DNA from: an uncultured Victivallis sp.
Lineage (GTDB): Bacteria > Verrucomicrobiota > Lentisphaeria > Victivallales > Victivallaceae
Reading direction: 5' to 3'
DNA: 35,647 nt
Assembly (NCBI RefSeq): GCF_944391105.1
Contig: NZ_CALXSK010000045.1
Coordinates: forward strand, 1 to 35,647
The notes below the pieces were generated by a model. The model worked only from the letters and a program-made list of their open reading frames with translations. It searched no databases and was not told where the DNA came from. The position numbers and the translations under genes were made by a program. Each line of letters opens with the position of its first letter. The first letter of the stretch is position 1. Of this stretch, positions 25,538 to 32,757 are shown in pieces.

Positions 25538-26338
25538 TTAATTGCGATGCCCTTCAACCTGGGCGGATATGACACCCTTCTTGCTGGTTTCGCAGAAGTG
25601 AATGAACTCCAGAACTTCCGGAATCTGCGGCAGTTCCGTCCGGATCTTCTCAAGCGCATTCGCCGGAATGAGTCCGCTGCGGTAGTAGATGCGGAAAATC
25701 TGCTTGATGACCGAAATCGTCTCGGTCGGAAATCCCGCGCGCTGCAGCCCGACCTTGTTGATCATCTTGACGCCGCCGTTGCGCCCCTCGGCCATCATGA
25801 ACGGCGGAACATCCTTCGAAAAGACCGATCCGCCCGAGATGATCGCATACCGGCCGACCCGGCAGAACTGGTGAATGCCGACCAGTCCCGAGATCAGAGC
25901 GTTGTCGAACACCTGGCAGTAACCGGCAGTTCCGGCGTAGCCGACGTAGATGACGTTGTTCCCGACGATGCAGTTGTGGGCGACGTGAGTCGCATTCATG
26001 AACATGTTGTGGTTGCCGATCCGGGTCTCGCTGCCGGGCTTCGTTCCGGTATGAATCGTGCAGCCTTCGCGGAAGATGTTTCCGTCGCCGATATTCAGGT
26101 AGGTCGCCTCCCCCGGCACAACCGAATGATCCTGCGCCGGCTGCCCGAGTGCCGCGAACGGATGAATGACATTTTCGCGTCCGATGGTCGTATAGCCATC
26201 GATATTACAGTGCCCGATCAGGCGGGTTCCCGCCCCGATCTTCACGTTCGGGCCGATATAGCAGAAGGGACCGACTTCGACACCGTCTTCGAGCGTCGCT
26301 CCGTCGGCGACGATTGCAGAGGGATGGATTTTCGCCAT
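25538..26338 (-). CDS. lpxA: UDP-N-acetylglucosamine acyltransferase
   Basis: LpxA (266 residues) transfers a 3-hydroxyacyl chain from acyl-ACP to UDP-GlcNAc, the first committed step of lipid A synthesis, in the cytoplasm. Hexapeptide repeats of the left-handed beta helix fill residues ~1-190. The catalytic base is His121 in THVAHNC. The helical C-terminal domain follows, with no truncation. Its presence implies an LPS-type outer membrane. It heads a minus-strand pair with gpmI. The other early lipid A genes (lpxC, lpxD, fabZ), often nearby in other bacteria, are absent from the window. Confidence 0.95.
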   Translation of the reverse strand: MAKIHPSAIVADGATLEDGVEVGPFCYIGPNVKIGAGTRLIGHCNIDGYTTIGRENVIHPFAALGQPAQDHSVVPGEATYLNIGDGNIFREGCTIHTGTKPGSETRIGNHNMFMNATHVAHNCIVGNNVIYVGYAGTAGYCQVFDNALISGLVGIHQFCRVGRYAIISGGSVFSKDVPPFMMAEGRNGGVKMINKVGLQRAGFPTETISVIKQIFRIYYRSGLIPANALEKIRTELPQIPEVLEFIHFCETSKKGVISAQVEGHRN

Positions 26339-26383
26339 GATACTCTATACCTCGCTGTTTTCTGGATTGCTGTAAGTTTGTCT

Positions 26384-26412
26384 AATATACCATCAAATCC
26401 GCCGACTATCAA
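26384..26412 (-). promoter_or_regulatory. lpxA-gpmI promoter
   Basis: On the minus strand TTGATA (26412-26407) and TATATT (26389-26384) are separated by 17 bp, about 45 bases before the lpxA ATG. Confidence 0.6.
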
Positions 26413-26422
26413 ATCCCGGCGC

Positions 26423-26451
26423 TTGCAAAACCCCGGAAAAGAGCGTATTTT
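26423..26451 (+). promoter_or_regulatory. SpoU methyltransferase/nadK promoter
   Basis: TTGCAA (26423-26428) and TATTTT (26446-26451) are separated by 17 bp. The gene starts 25 bases after the -10 box, with AAAGGA between. It is back to back with the lpxA promoter, with 10 bp between the -35 boxes. Confidence 0.55.
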
Positions 26452-26475
26452 AACAGGAAAGGATTGTTTGTTTGA

Positions 26476-26949
26476 ATGAAACTCTGTCTGATACTCGACC
26501 GGCTGCGCAGCGCGCACAACACCGGCAACATATTCCGTATCGCCGAAGCGCTCGGCGCGGAGATCATCGCGTGCGGCTACACCCCCGCGCCGCCGCATCC
26601 GAAACTTGCCAAAACCGCAATGGGCACCGACCTTACAGTTCCGTGCCGCACCATGCCGGACGCAGTCTCGGCCATCCGGATGCTGCGAAACGAGGGATAC
26701 CGGATGATTCTCGCGGCAGAACCGGGGCCGGAAAGCGTATTCGCCTGGGAAAAAAATTATGAATTCCCGCTCGCGGTTGTCTTCGGCAACGAGGCGCTCG
26801 GCGTCTCGCCCGAGGCGCTTGCGGAGGTAGACGGCCTCGTCGGGCTGCCGATGCTCGGCCGGAAAGCCTCCATCAACGTCGGAAATGCCGCCGCCGCCAT
26901 TCTCTACGCGGTCGTAGCGGTCACTCAATACGGAGTTCGAAAACCATGA
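26476..26949 (+). CDS. SpoU/TrmH-family RNA 2'-O-methyltransferase
   Basis: A 157-residue SPOUT methyltransferase consisting of the catalytic domain alone. Motif 1 is AHNTGNIFRIAEALG (catalytic Arg). Motif 2 is VFGNEALGVSPE and motif 3 is LPMLGRKASINVGNAAA, forming the knotted SAM site. The length is like TrmL, which modifies the wobble base of tRNA-Leu, but the exact target (tRNA or rRNA) cannot be told from sequence. Its stop overlaps the NAD kinase start (ATGA), so the two are coupled. Confidence 0.88.
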   Translation: MKLCLILDRLRSAHNTGNIFRIAEALGAEIIACGYTPAPPHPKLAKTAMGTDLTVPCRTMPDAVSAIRMLRNEGYRMILAAEPGPESVFAWEKNYEFPLAVVFGNEALGVSPEALAEVDGLVGLPMLGRKASINVGNAAAAILYAVVAVTQYGVRKP

Positions 26950-27695
26950 AAATCATCCTTGTCGGCAAAAATCTCGAGGACATCCGCCCTCTGCTCGCAG
27001 CTCGCGGCTTCGTCGAGGACTCCGCCGCACCGGAACTGGTCGTGGCACATGGCGGAGACGGCGCGCTGCTCGGAGCCGCACGCGCCTACCCGGATCTGCC
27101 GCTGCTGCCGATCCGCGACGCGCGCACTGCGCCGCTCTGCCCCGCACACGAGTGCGGAATCCAGCTCGATGCGTTTCGCGCCGGGGATACGCCCCTGACC
27201 CGCATGCCGAAAGTGTGCGGAACGGTCCGCAATGTCACGCTGTGCGCACTCAATGACGTATTTCTGCACAATCACGACCTCTCCAGCGCGCTGCGCTACC
27301 GCGTTCGAATCAACGGGGAACTTTATGCGAATGAAGTCGTCGGCGACGGCGTCGGAATCGCGAGCGTCCACGGCAGCACCGCCTATTACAAGAGCATCAC
27401 CCACAGCGTTTTCCGGGTCGGTATCGGGCTGGCGTTCAGCAATTCGACCGAAGAGGTCAGCCATCTTGTGCTGGACTCCTCCTCGGTCATCGAGATCGAA
27501 GTCGTCCGGGGGCCGGGAATTCTCATTGCGGACAATGCCCCGGAACGGCCGCTGGTCTCGGAAGGCGAACTCGTCACCTTCCGCCAGTCAGAGGCCGGCG
27601 CAGAAGTCTACGGCCTTGAGAATTTCATGTGTCCCGCCTGCCGCGCGCTCCGGCATCCGAGTCCGCAGCCGCGTCCGTCCGGCTGGCTCTTCTGA
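26946..27695 (+). CDS. nadK: NAD kinase
   Basis: A 249-residue protein predicted to phosphorylate NAD to NADP. The GGDG motif (VVAHGGDGALLGAAR, residues ~33-47) and the LNDVFLHN element are present. The region usually reading TPTGSTAY is GIASVHGSTAYYKS, so the Gly-Ser-Thr-Ala-Tyr core is kept but the first residues differ. The protein is short at the N-terminus relative to typical bacterial enzymes (about 290 residues). It ends in an unusual Pro-rich tail with a C-P-A-C pair. The start overlaps the preceding gene by four bases. It converges with dus across 13 bp. Family assignment is good; activity with the variant motif is inferred. Confidence 0.82.
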   Translation: MKIILVGKNLEDIRPLLAARGFVEDSAAPELVVAHGGDGALLGAARAYPDLPLLPIRDARTAPLCPAHECGIQLDAFRAGDTPLTRMPKVCGTVRNVTLCALNDVFLHNHDLSSALRYRVRINGELYANEVVGDGVGIASVHGSTAYYKSITHSVFRVGIGLAFSNSTEEVSHLVLDSSSVIEIEVVRGPGILIADNAPERPLVSEGELVTFRQSEAGAEVYGLENFMCPACRALRHPSPQPRPSGWLF

Positions 27696-27708
27696 ACGAT
27701 CCGCGATT

Positions 27709-28704
27709 TCACGCGTCCCGCGCGAATGCCCGTTCTCCGTCGGGACGGTGCACCAGCTCCTGCGGTGCCGCCGCGAGAAATGCATCGAACTCGGTTCTCG
27801 TGCAGAGAAACGAGATCCGCGAACGGAACTCGCCGCGAAATCCGCGTCCGCGAAGATAATCGTGCAGAATCTTCCGCGCGATCCGCATTGCGGACTCTTC
27901 GCCGTAGAGGTCGATCATCCCGTAAATGTGATTCCGGACAACTTCACTCCACTGTGCGATGGTCGGAGGAGCATACTCCTCCCCCTCGGCAAGTTCCCGG
28001 AAGAGCCACGGATTGCCCATCGCGCCCCGCGCAAGCATGACCGCGCCGCATCCGGTTTCGCGCCGGATCTCCCCGTAACTCTCCCGCCCGGTCACACCGC
28101 CGTTCGCAATGATCTGAACGTCCGGCAGCGCCTCGCGCACGAGCCGGATCTGGCGGAACGCCACAGGACCGGAGTAAAACGCCTCCTTGATGCGCCCGTG
28201 GATCGTAATCGCCTCTGCTCCAAGCTCAGCAAGTCCCTTCGCAAGCGCAAGCGTCGGAGCCGGATCTTCCGCATCGACAATCCGGATCTTCGCGGAGAGC
28301 CGGTGGCGCGACCGCTCACGGAACAGGGAAAAACATTCGAGCGCCCGGTCGATGTGCCGCCCGAGCTCGGCCCCCGCCCCCTTCTTCGCAACCTTCGGAA
28401 CCGGACAGCCCAGATTGAAATCCAATATATCAAACGCATATTCGTTCAGGACGTCGAGCGCGATCTTCAAGTGCTCGAGGTTCGCGCCCACCAGTTGAAC
28501 GCCGAGGAACGACTCATCTTCCCCACGCAGCAGCATCGACTCCGACCGTTTGCGCGCATAGGCCAGCGAAGCCGCATCAACCATCTCGGTGAATGCGTAA
28601 CGGCAGCCGCAGCTGCGCGCAGCGCGGCGATAAGCAAGATCGGTATAGCCCGAAAGCGGCGCAAGAACAAGCGCCTCATCCGGATACGGAAACGGTGAAC
28701 TCAT
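27709..28704 (-). CDS. dus: tRNA-dihydrouridine synthase
   Basis: A 331-residue FMN enzyme that reduces uridines in tRNA D loops. The N-terminus reads LAPLSGYTDLAYRRAAR, and the catalytic cysteine lies in DFNLGCPVPKVAKKGAG. FMN-binding elements IANGGVTGRESYGE and MLARGAMGNPWLF follow, with a helical C-terminal domain. It resembles DusB in length and motifs, but subfamily is uncertain. It starts four bases after the sigma-factor stop codon, in the same direction, so it is the distal gene of the purSL-sigma-dus group. No good ribosome binding site precedes its ATG, suggesting translational coupling. Confidence 0.9.
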   Translation of the reverse strand: MSSPFPYPDEALVLAPLSGYTDLAYRRAARSCGCRYAFTEMVDAASLAYARKRSESMLLRGEDESFLGVQLVGANLEHLKIALDVLNEYAFDILDFNLGCPVPKVAKKGAGAELGRHIDRALECFSLFRERSRHRLSAKIRIVDAEDPAPTLALAKGLAELGAEAITIHGRIKEAFYSGPVAFRQIRLVREALPDVQIIANGGVTGRESYGEIRRETGCGAVMLARGAMGNPWLFRELAEGEEYAPPTIAQWSEVVRNHIYGMIDLYGEESAMRIARKILHDYLRGRGFRGEFRSRISFLCTRTEFDAFLAAAPQELVHRPDGERAFARDA

Positions 28705-28708
28705 CTGG

Positions 28709-29542
28709 TTACTTCATCTTGACAATCTGCTGCTGGAGTTTGCGCAGCGCCTGGTTCTGAATCTGCCGGACCCGTTCATTGGTGCAGCCGATGATCGCAC
28801 CGACCTCTTCGAGCGTGCGAACCGGCTCGCCGTCAAGCCCGAACCGGAGACGCAACACCTGGCGTTCCCGCTCCGGCAACGTTTCAAGCAGAGCGAGAAG
28901 CTGCTCAATGTCCTCCAGATTGATCAACTCCTGATCCGGCCCCGGGGCGGTCTCATCATGCACGAACTCCATGAACTCGCCCCCGTCGGACTCCTCATTC
29001 GAAACCGGAGCATTGAGCGAATGCACTTCCACCTGATTCGAACTGCGCAGCCGCTGGATGGTCGCGACCGGCAGTTTCGCTGCATCGGCGACCTCTTCGT
29101 CGGTCGGTTCGCGGTCGAGCTTCTCGGCAAGTTCCCGCGCAACTTTGCGGATTCTCCGCCAGTTGATCTGCGTGCCGATCGGAACCCGCACCGTGCTGAC
29201 CTGTTCGGCGATCGCCTGACGGATCGCCTGCTTGATCCACCACGCACTGTACGTGCTGAACCGTGCTCCGCGGGAGGGATCGAACTTCCGGGCCGCAGTG
29301 ATGAGACCGCGGTTCCCCTCCGAGACAAGATCATCCCAGGAGAGTCCGCGGCCGAGAAAATCGTTTGCGATCTTCTGCACAAGCCGCAGATTCTGCTCGA
29401 TCAGCGCATTGACGCGTTCCTCTTCGCTCTGCGCATTGGCGCGTTCCGCCTCGCTCTGCGCATTGGCGCGTTTATCCTCGCTCTTCGCGGTGACGCGTTC
29501 AGCAACGCTGTGCCGGGTTGTGCCGGTGTTCTCCTCCTCCAC
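28709..29542 (-). CDS. Sigma-70 family factor with repeat N-terminus, lacking region 1
   Basis: A 277-residue RpoD/RpoS-type sigma factor. Region 2 starts at LIEQNLRLVQKIANDF and includes GARFSTYSAWWIKQAIRQAI for -10 recognition and melting. Region 3 follows (RRIRKVARELAEKL). Region 4 is LPERERQVLRLRFGLDG then TLEEVGAIIGCTNERVRQIQ, for -35 recognition. Region 1.1 is absent. Where region 1.2 would be, residues ~14-49 are four 9-residue repeats (AERVTAKSE, DKRANAQSE, AERANAQSE, EERVNALIE). It is a group 2/3-like alternative factor by size. The start is GTG with GAGG upstream. It lies 25 bp after purSL and four bases before dus. Its regulon is unknown. Confidence 0.85.
   Translation of the reverse strand: MEEENTGTTRHSVAERVTAKSEDKRANAQSEAERANAQSEEERVNALIEQNLRLVQKIANDFLGRGLSWDDLVSEGNRGLITAARKFDPSRGARFSTYSAWWIKQAIRQAIAEQVSTVRVPIGTQINWRRIRKVARELAEKLDREPTDEEVADAAKLPVATIQRLRSSNQVEVHSLNAPVSNEESDGGEFMEFVHDETAPGPDQELINLEDIEQLLALLETLPERERQVLRLRFGLDGEPVRTLEEVGAIIGCTNERVRQIQNQALRKLQQQIVKMK
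29404..29510. repeat. 27-bp tandem repeats inside the sigma-factor gene
   Basis: Four units begin at 29404, 29431, 29458 and 29485. The middle two are nearly identical (GCGCATTGGCGCGTT start); the outer two are diverged. The period is nine codons, so copy-number change would lengthen or shorten the protein without breaking its frame. Confidence 0.85.
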
Positions 29543-29567
29543 TTCCGACCTCGCAGTTAAGAATGGA

Positions 29568-32540
29568 TCAAATCTGGTCGAGCGTGCCCTTGTATGCGTT
29601 CAGCAGCGCTTCCAGTGCAATGCGTTTCTCTCCGCCTTTCTTCGACCGGAAAATCAACTCCGGCTTTTCCGTCACCGTTCCAACGCAGGCGAACGGAATA
29701 CCCTTGAGCTTCTCTTCGAACGCGGCACGATCAGACGGCCGCACCGTCGCCACAAAACGACTGTTCGACTCGGAGAAGAGAACCTCAATTTCATTGCAAT
29801 CCTCCGCCGGAACCGCATCAAGATCAATCTCAAGCCCGAGACGCCCCGCCATCGCGACCCGCGCGAACGCCACGCCGAGTCCGCCGAGCGCCGGCGTCGT
29901 CAACGACTGCACCAGTTCCGCCTCGGTCGCCGCCGAAACCGCCCGGTAAATCGCCTTGGCCTGTTCGGCGTCGACCTTCGGGACCCGGTTGCCGAGCGCG
30001 TTGAGCATCGCGAAGTATTCACTGCCGCCGAGCTCAGGCAACGTGCGGCCGATCACATAGACGAGATCACCTGGCTGCTTCGCATCGGGCGTGACGGACT
30101 TGCGAATGTCATCCATTTTCGAAATCATGCTGAAGAGCAGCGAAGGCGGAATCGAAATTTTGCGCCCGCCGCGTGTACTGTCGTTCTTCATCGAGTCCTT
30201 GCCGGAGATGCACGGCACGAGGAACGCCTTCGTGTAATCCGCCAGCGCCTCGTTCGCGCGGACAAGCTGCGCGAGCTTGTACTCCCCGTCCGGCGTCTTT
30301 TCACTCTGCACCGGATCCGGCCAGCAGAAGTTGTCGAGGCAGGCGATCTTGTCGAGCTTGCCGCCGACCGCGATCACGCGGCGGATGCCCAGATCGATCT
30401 CAGACGCCGCCATGTGGTACGTGTCGATGTCACTGTAACGCGGCAGCAGCGCCGAAGAGAGGATCACGCCTTCCGTCGAGAGCGGTTCGATCATCGTGAC
30501 CGTCGCATCGCCCTGCACATCACGGCACTTGCCGATGAACGGCTTGACCACGCTCAATCCTTTGACCTCATGATCATACTGGCGGGCCTTGTATTCGTCC
30601 GAACAGATATTCAACCGCCCCATCATCTCGACCAGATCCGCCGCACAGTCGCGGCAGGAGATCGACGGCTCGTCGAAGTGCGGTGCTTTCCAGACCGCCT
30701 TCAGGTGCATCTGCGGCAGACCGTCGTGCATGAACTCCAAATCAAGCAGACAGACGGTCTTTCCGTCATACAGGATGTGGAACTTGCCGTCGTCGGTGAA
30801 CTCACCGAGGACCGACACCTCCACATCGCGTTCAGCAGCAAGCGTCTTGAACTCCTCAATCTTCTCGGGCGGAACCGCGAAACTCATGCGCTCCTGCGCT
30901 TCCGAAACCAGAATCTCCCACGGCTGAAGTCCGGCATACTTGACCGGCGCCTTCGCCAGATCCATGCGGCAGCCGTTGCACTGCTCGGCCATTTCGCCGA
31001 CGCTCGAAGAGAGCCCGCCCGCACCGTTGTCAGTGATGAACCGGTAAAGTCCCCGGTCGCGCGCCTCACGGATGAAGTCGCCGAGCTTCTTCTGCGTGAT
31101 CGGATCTCCGATCTGCACGGCCTGCACGGGACTGTCCTTGTGCAGCTCCTCGCTCGAAAAGGTCGCGCCGTGAATACCGTCCTTGCCGATGCGTCCGCCG
31201 CCCATGACGATGAGGTCGCCCGGCTCAATCCGCTTCGTCCAGCCCGGAACGCCGTTGATGCTTTTCGGCAGAGTGCCGACCGTGCCGCAGTAGACGAGCG
31301 GCTTGCCGATGTAACGCGCATCGAAGTATTCAAATCCGTTCCCGTAGGGGATGCCGGACTGGTTGCCGCCGTCGATCACCCCCTTGTGCACACCGTCACG
31401 CAACCGCCGCGGATGCAGCAGCCCCTCCGGAACATCCTTGTCGTCGGTGAAGGGCGAACCGAGGCAGTAGCCCCAGACGTTGATCAGGAGATCGGCCCCC
31501 TGCCCCGTCCCGAGCGGGTCGCGGTTCACGCCGACGATCCCGGTCATCGCGCCGCCATAGGGGTCGAGTGCGGACGGGCTGTTGTGGGTTTCGACTTTGT
31601 AGACGAGATCGACCTTGTCGTTGAAGGTGATAACCCCCGCATTGTCCTTGAAAACCGACACGAGATAGTCGACCTTCTCTGCGATCTCCTTCGTACTCTT
31701 CTGAATGAAGGTCTTGTAGCAGGAGGTGATCTCACGCTTCTCGCCGGTTTCGGCATCGGTGTAATCGACCTTCGCCGCAAAAATCTTGTGCTTGCAGTGT
31801 TCGCTCCAGGTCTGAGCGATGACCTCGAGCTCGACGTCGGTCGGATTGCGGCCGAGTCCGTACGCCTCGCGGTTCTTCGCATTGCGGAAATAGTTCTGGA
31901 TCGCCTTCATCTCTTCAAGCGAGAGCGCGAGAATGCCTTTCCGGCTGATCTCCATAAGCTGCTCGTCGGAGACCTCGAGATTATATTCGCGCACCTTCAC
32001 GTCGTCGACCGCCTTCACAAACGGCAGATTCATCGGAATGCCGTCGGAGACCTCCTCGCCGGAAAGCACGCAGACCGTCTGAATCAGTTCATTGGCCAGC
32101 AGCTTCGATGCGATCGCCTTCGCCTGTTCGCGTGTGAGCTCATGACCGTAGAAAAGGTATTCCGTCGAACTGAACACGACTTCATCCTCGCCGAGTTTGC
32201 GGCCGAGAATGTCGCCGACCGCGGACTTGGCGGAGCGGCCGACGTTGTCGGTCACGCCGGGCCGGAAACCGACCGCGACGAGGAAGTCGCATTCCGGAAG
32301 CGGCTGAAAGTTCTCGGACTTCGCCGCCGTCACGCGCCACCCCTGAAGAACGGGATTGTACAGCAGCGAGGCGATTTTCTGCGCCTCCTTCTCCGTAATG
32401 TCCGCCACAACGGTGTAGATGTCGCGCGTGCGGACCTGTTCCACGGGGAAACCGTAAAATTTTTCGATTTGTTTCTTCACACCCTCGCCGCGGGCGTCGC
32501 GCCACTGCGGCAGCGGCGAAATTTCGATTCTGTAATTCAT
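29568..32540 (-). CDS. purL: Phosphoribosylformylglycinamidine synthase, PurS-PurL fusion
   Basis: A 990-residue purine-synthesis enzyme converting FGAR to FGAM. Residues ~1-75 resemble PurS (EKFYGFPVEQVRTRDIYTVV, then LLYNPVLQGWRV). The PurL part follows, with TWSEHCKHKIF, the ATP/Mg site KVETHNSPSALDPYGGAMTG, and two AIR-synthase-type halves ending in GLGVAFARVAMAGRLGLEID. There is no C-terminal glutaminase domain, so a separate PurQ must supply ammonia; it is not in the window. I prefer the ATG at 32540, which has AAAGG upstream, over one nine codons earlier without such a site. The sigma factor and dus follow closely in the same direction. Confidence 0.9.
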   Translation of the reverse strand: MNYRIEISPLPQWRDARGEGVKKQIEKFYGFPVEQVRTRDIYTVVADITEKEAQKIASLLYNPVLQGWRVTAAKSENFQPLPECDFLVAVGFRPGVTDNVGRSAKSAVGDILGRKLGEDEVVFSSTEYLFYGHELTREQAKAIASKLLANELIQTVCVLSGEEVSDGIPMNLPFVKAVDDVKVREYNLEVSDEQLMEISRKGILALSLEEMKAIQNYFRNAKNREAYGLGRNPTDVELEVIAQTWSEHCKHKIFAAKVDYTDAETGEKREITSCYKTFIQKSTKEIAEKVDYLVSVFKDNAGVITFNDKVDLVYKVETHNSPSALDPYGGAMTGIVGVNRDPLGTGQGADLLINVWGYCLGSPFTDDKDVPEGLLHPRRLRDGVHKGVIDGGNQSGIPYGNGFEYFDARYIGKPLVYCGTVGTLPKSINGVPGWTKRIEPGDLIVMGGGRIGKDGIHGATFSSEELHKDSPVQAVQIGDPITQKKLGDFIREARDRGLYRFITDNGAGGLSSSVGEMAEQCNGCRMDLAKAPVKYAGLQPWEILVSEAQERMSFAVPPEKIEEFKTLAAERDVEVSVLGEFTDDGKFHILYDGKTVCLLDLEFMHDGLPQMHLKAVWKAPHFDEPSISCRDCAADLVEMMGRLNICSDEYKARQYDHEVKGLSVVKPFIGKCRDVQGDATVTMIEPLSTEGVILSSALLPRYSDIDTYHMAASEIDLGIRRVIAVGGKLDKIACLDNFCWPDPVQSEKTPDGEYKLAQLVRANEALADYTKAFLVPCISGKDSMKNDSTRGGRKISIPPSLLFSMISKMDDIRKSVTPDAKQPGDLVYVIGRTLPELGGSEYFAMLNALGNRVPKVDAEQAKAIYRAVSAATEAELVQSLTTPALGGLGVAFARVAMAGRLGLEIDLDAVPAEDCNEIEVLFSESNSRFVATVRPSDRAAFEEKLKGIPFACVGTVTEKPELIFRSKKGGEKRIALEALLNAYKGTLDQI

Positions 32541-32579
32541 CAGCCGGGCCTTTCGCTCAATATCCATCGGTCATGTGGT

Positions 32580-32608
32580 AATTTACACCCGAACCCGCTC
32601 CGTTACAA
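32580..32608 (-). promoter_or_regulatory. Weak candidate purSL promoter
   Basis: On the minus strand TTGTAA (32608-32603) and TAAATT (32585-32580) are 17 bp apart, about 40 bases before the preferred purSL start. No PurR-like operator was recognised. Confidence 0.3.
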
Positions 32609-32678
32609 ATGAAATCCGCCACTTTTTCCGGATTCCACAAGGATTCTCCGATTCCGCGGGGTTCCGAGCCGGAAAGGC

Positions 32679-32707
32679 TTGAAATATCCGGATCGTTGCA
32701 TTATATT
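32679..32707 (+). promoter_or_regulatory. Alpha-galactosidase promoter
   Basis: TTGAAA (32679-32684) and TATATT (32702-32707) have a 17-bp spacer. The gene starts about 50 bases downstream. No operator-like repeats are obvious. Confidence 0.6.
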
Positions 32708-32757
32708 AACCGGAATATTTTTCTATTGCAGCAAACAATCATTGGGGAATAACGGGA

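Noticed and set aside
29232..32612. 1126-codon plus-strand frame opposite purSL and the sigma gene
   Set aside because: Antisense shadow; it spans two recognised genes and has a low-complexity Arg/His/Asp/Val-rich product.
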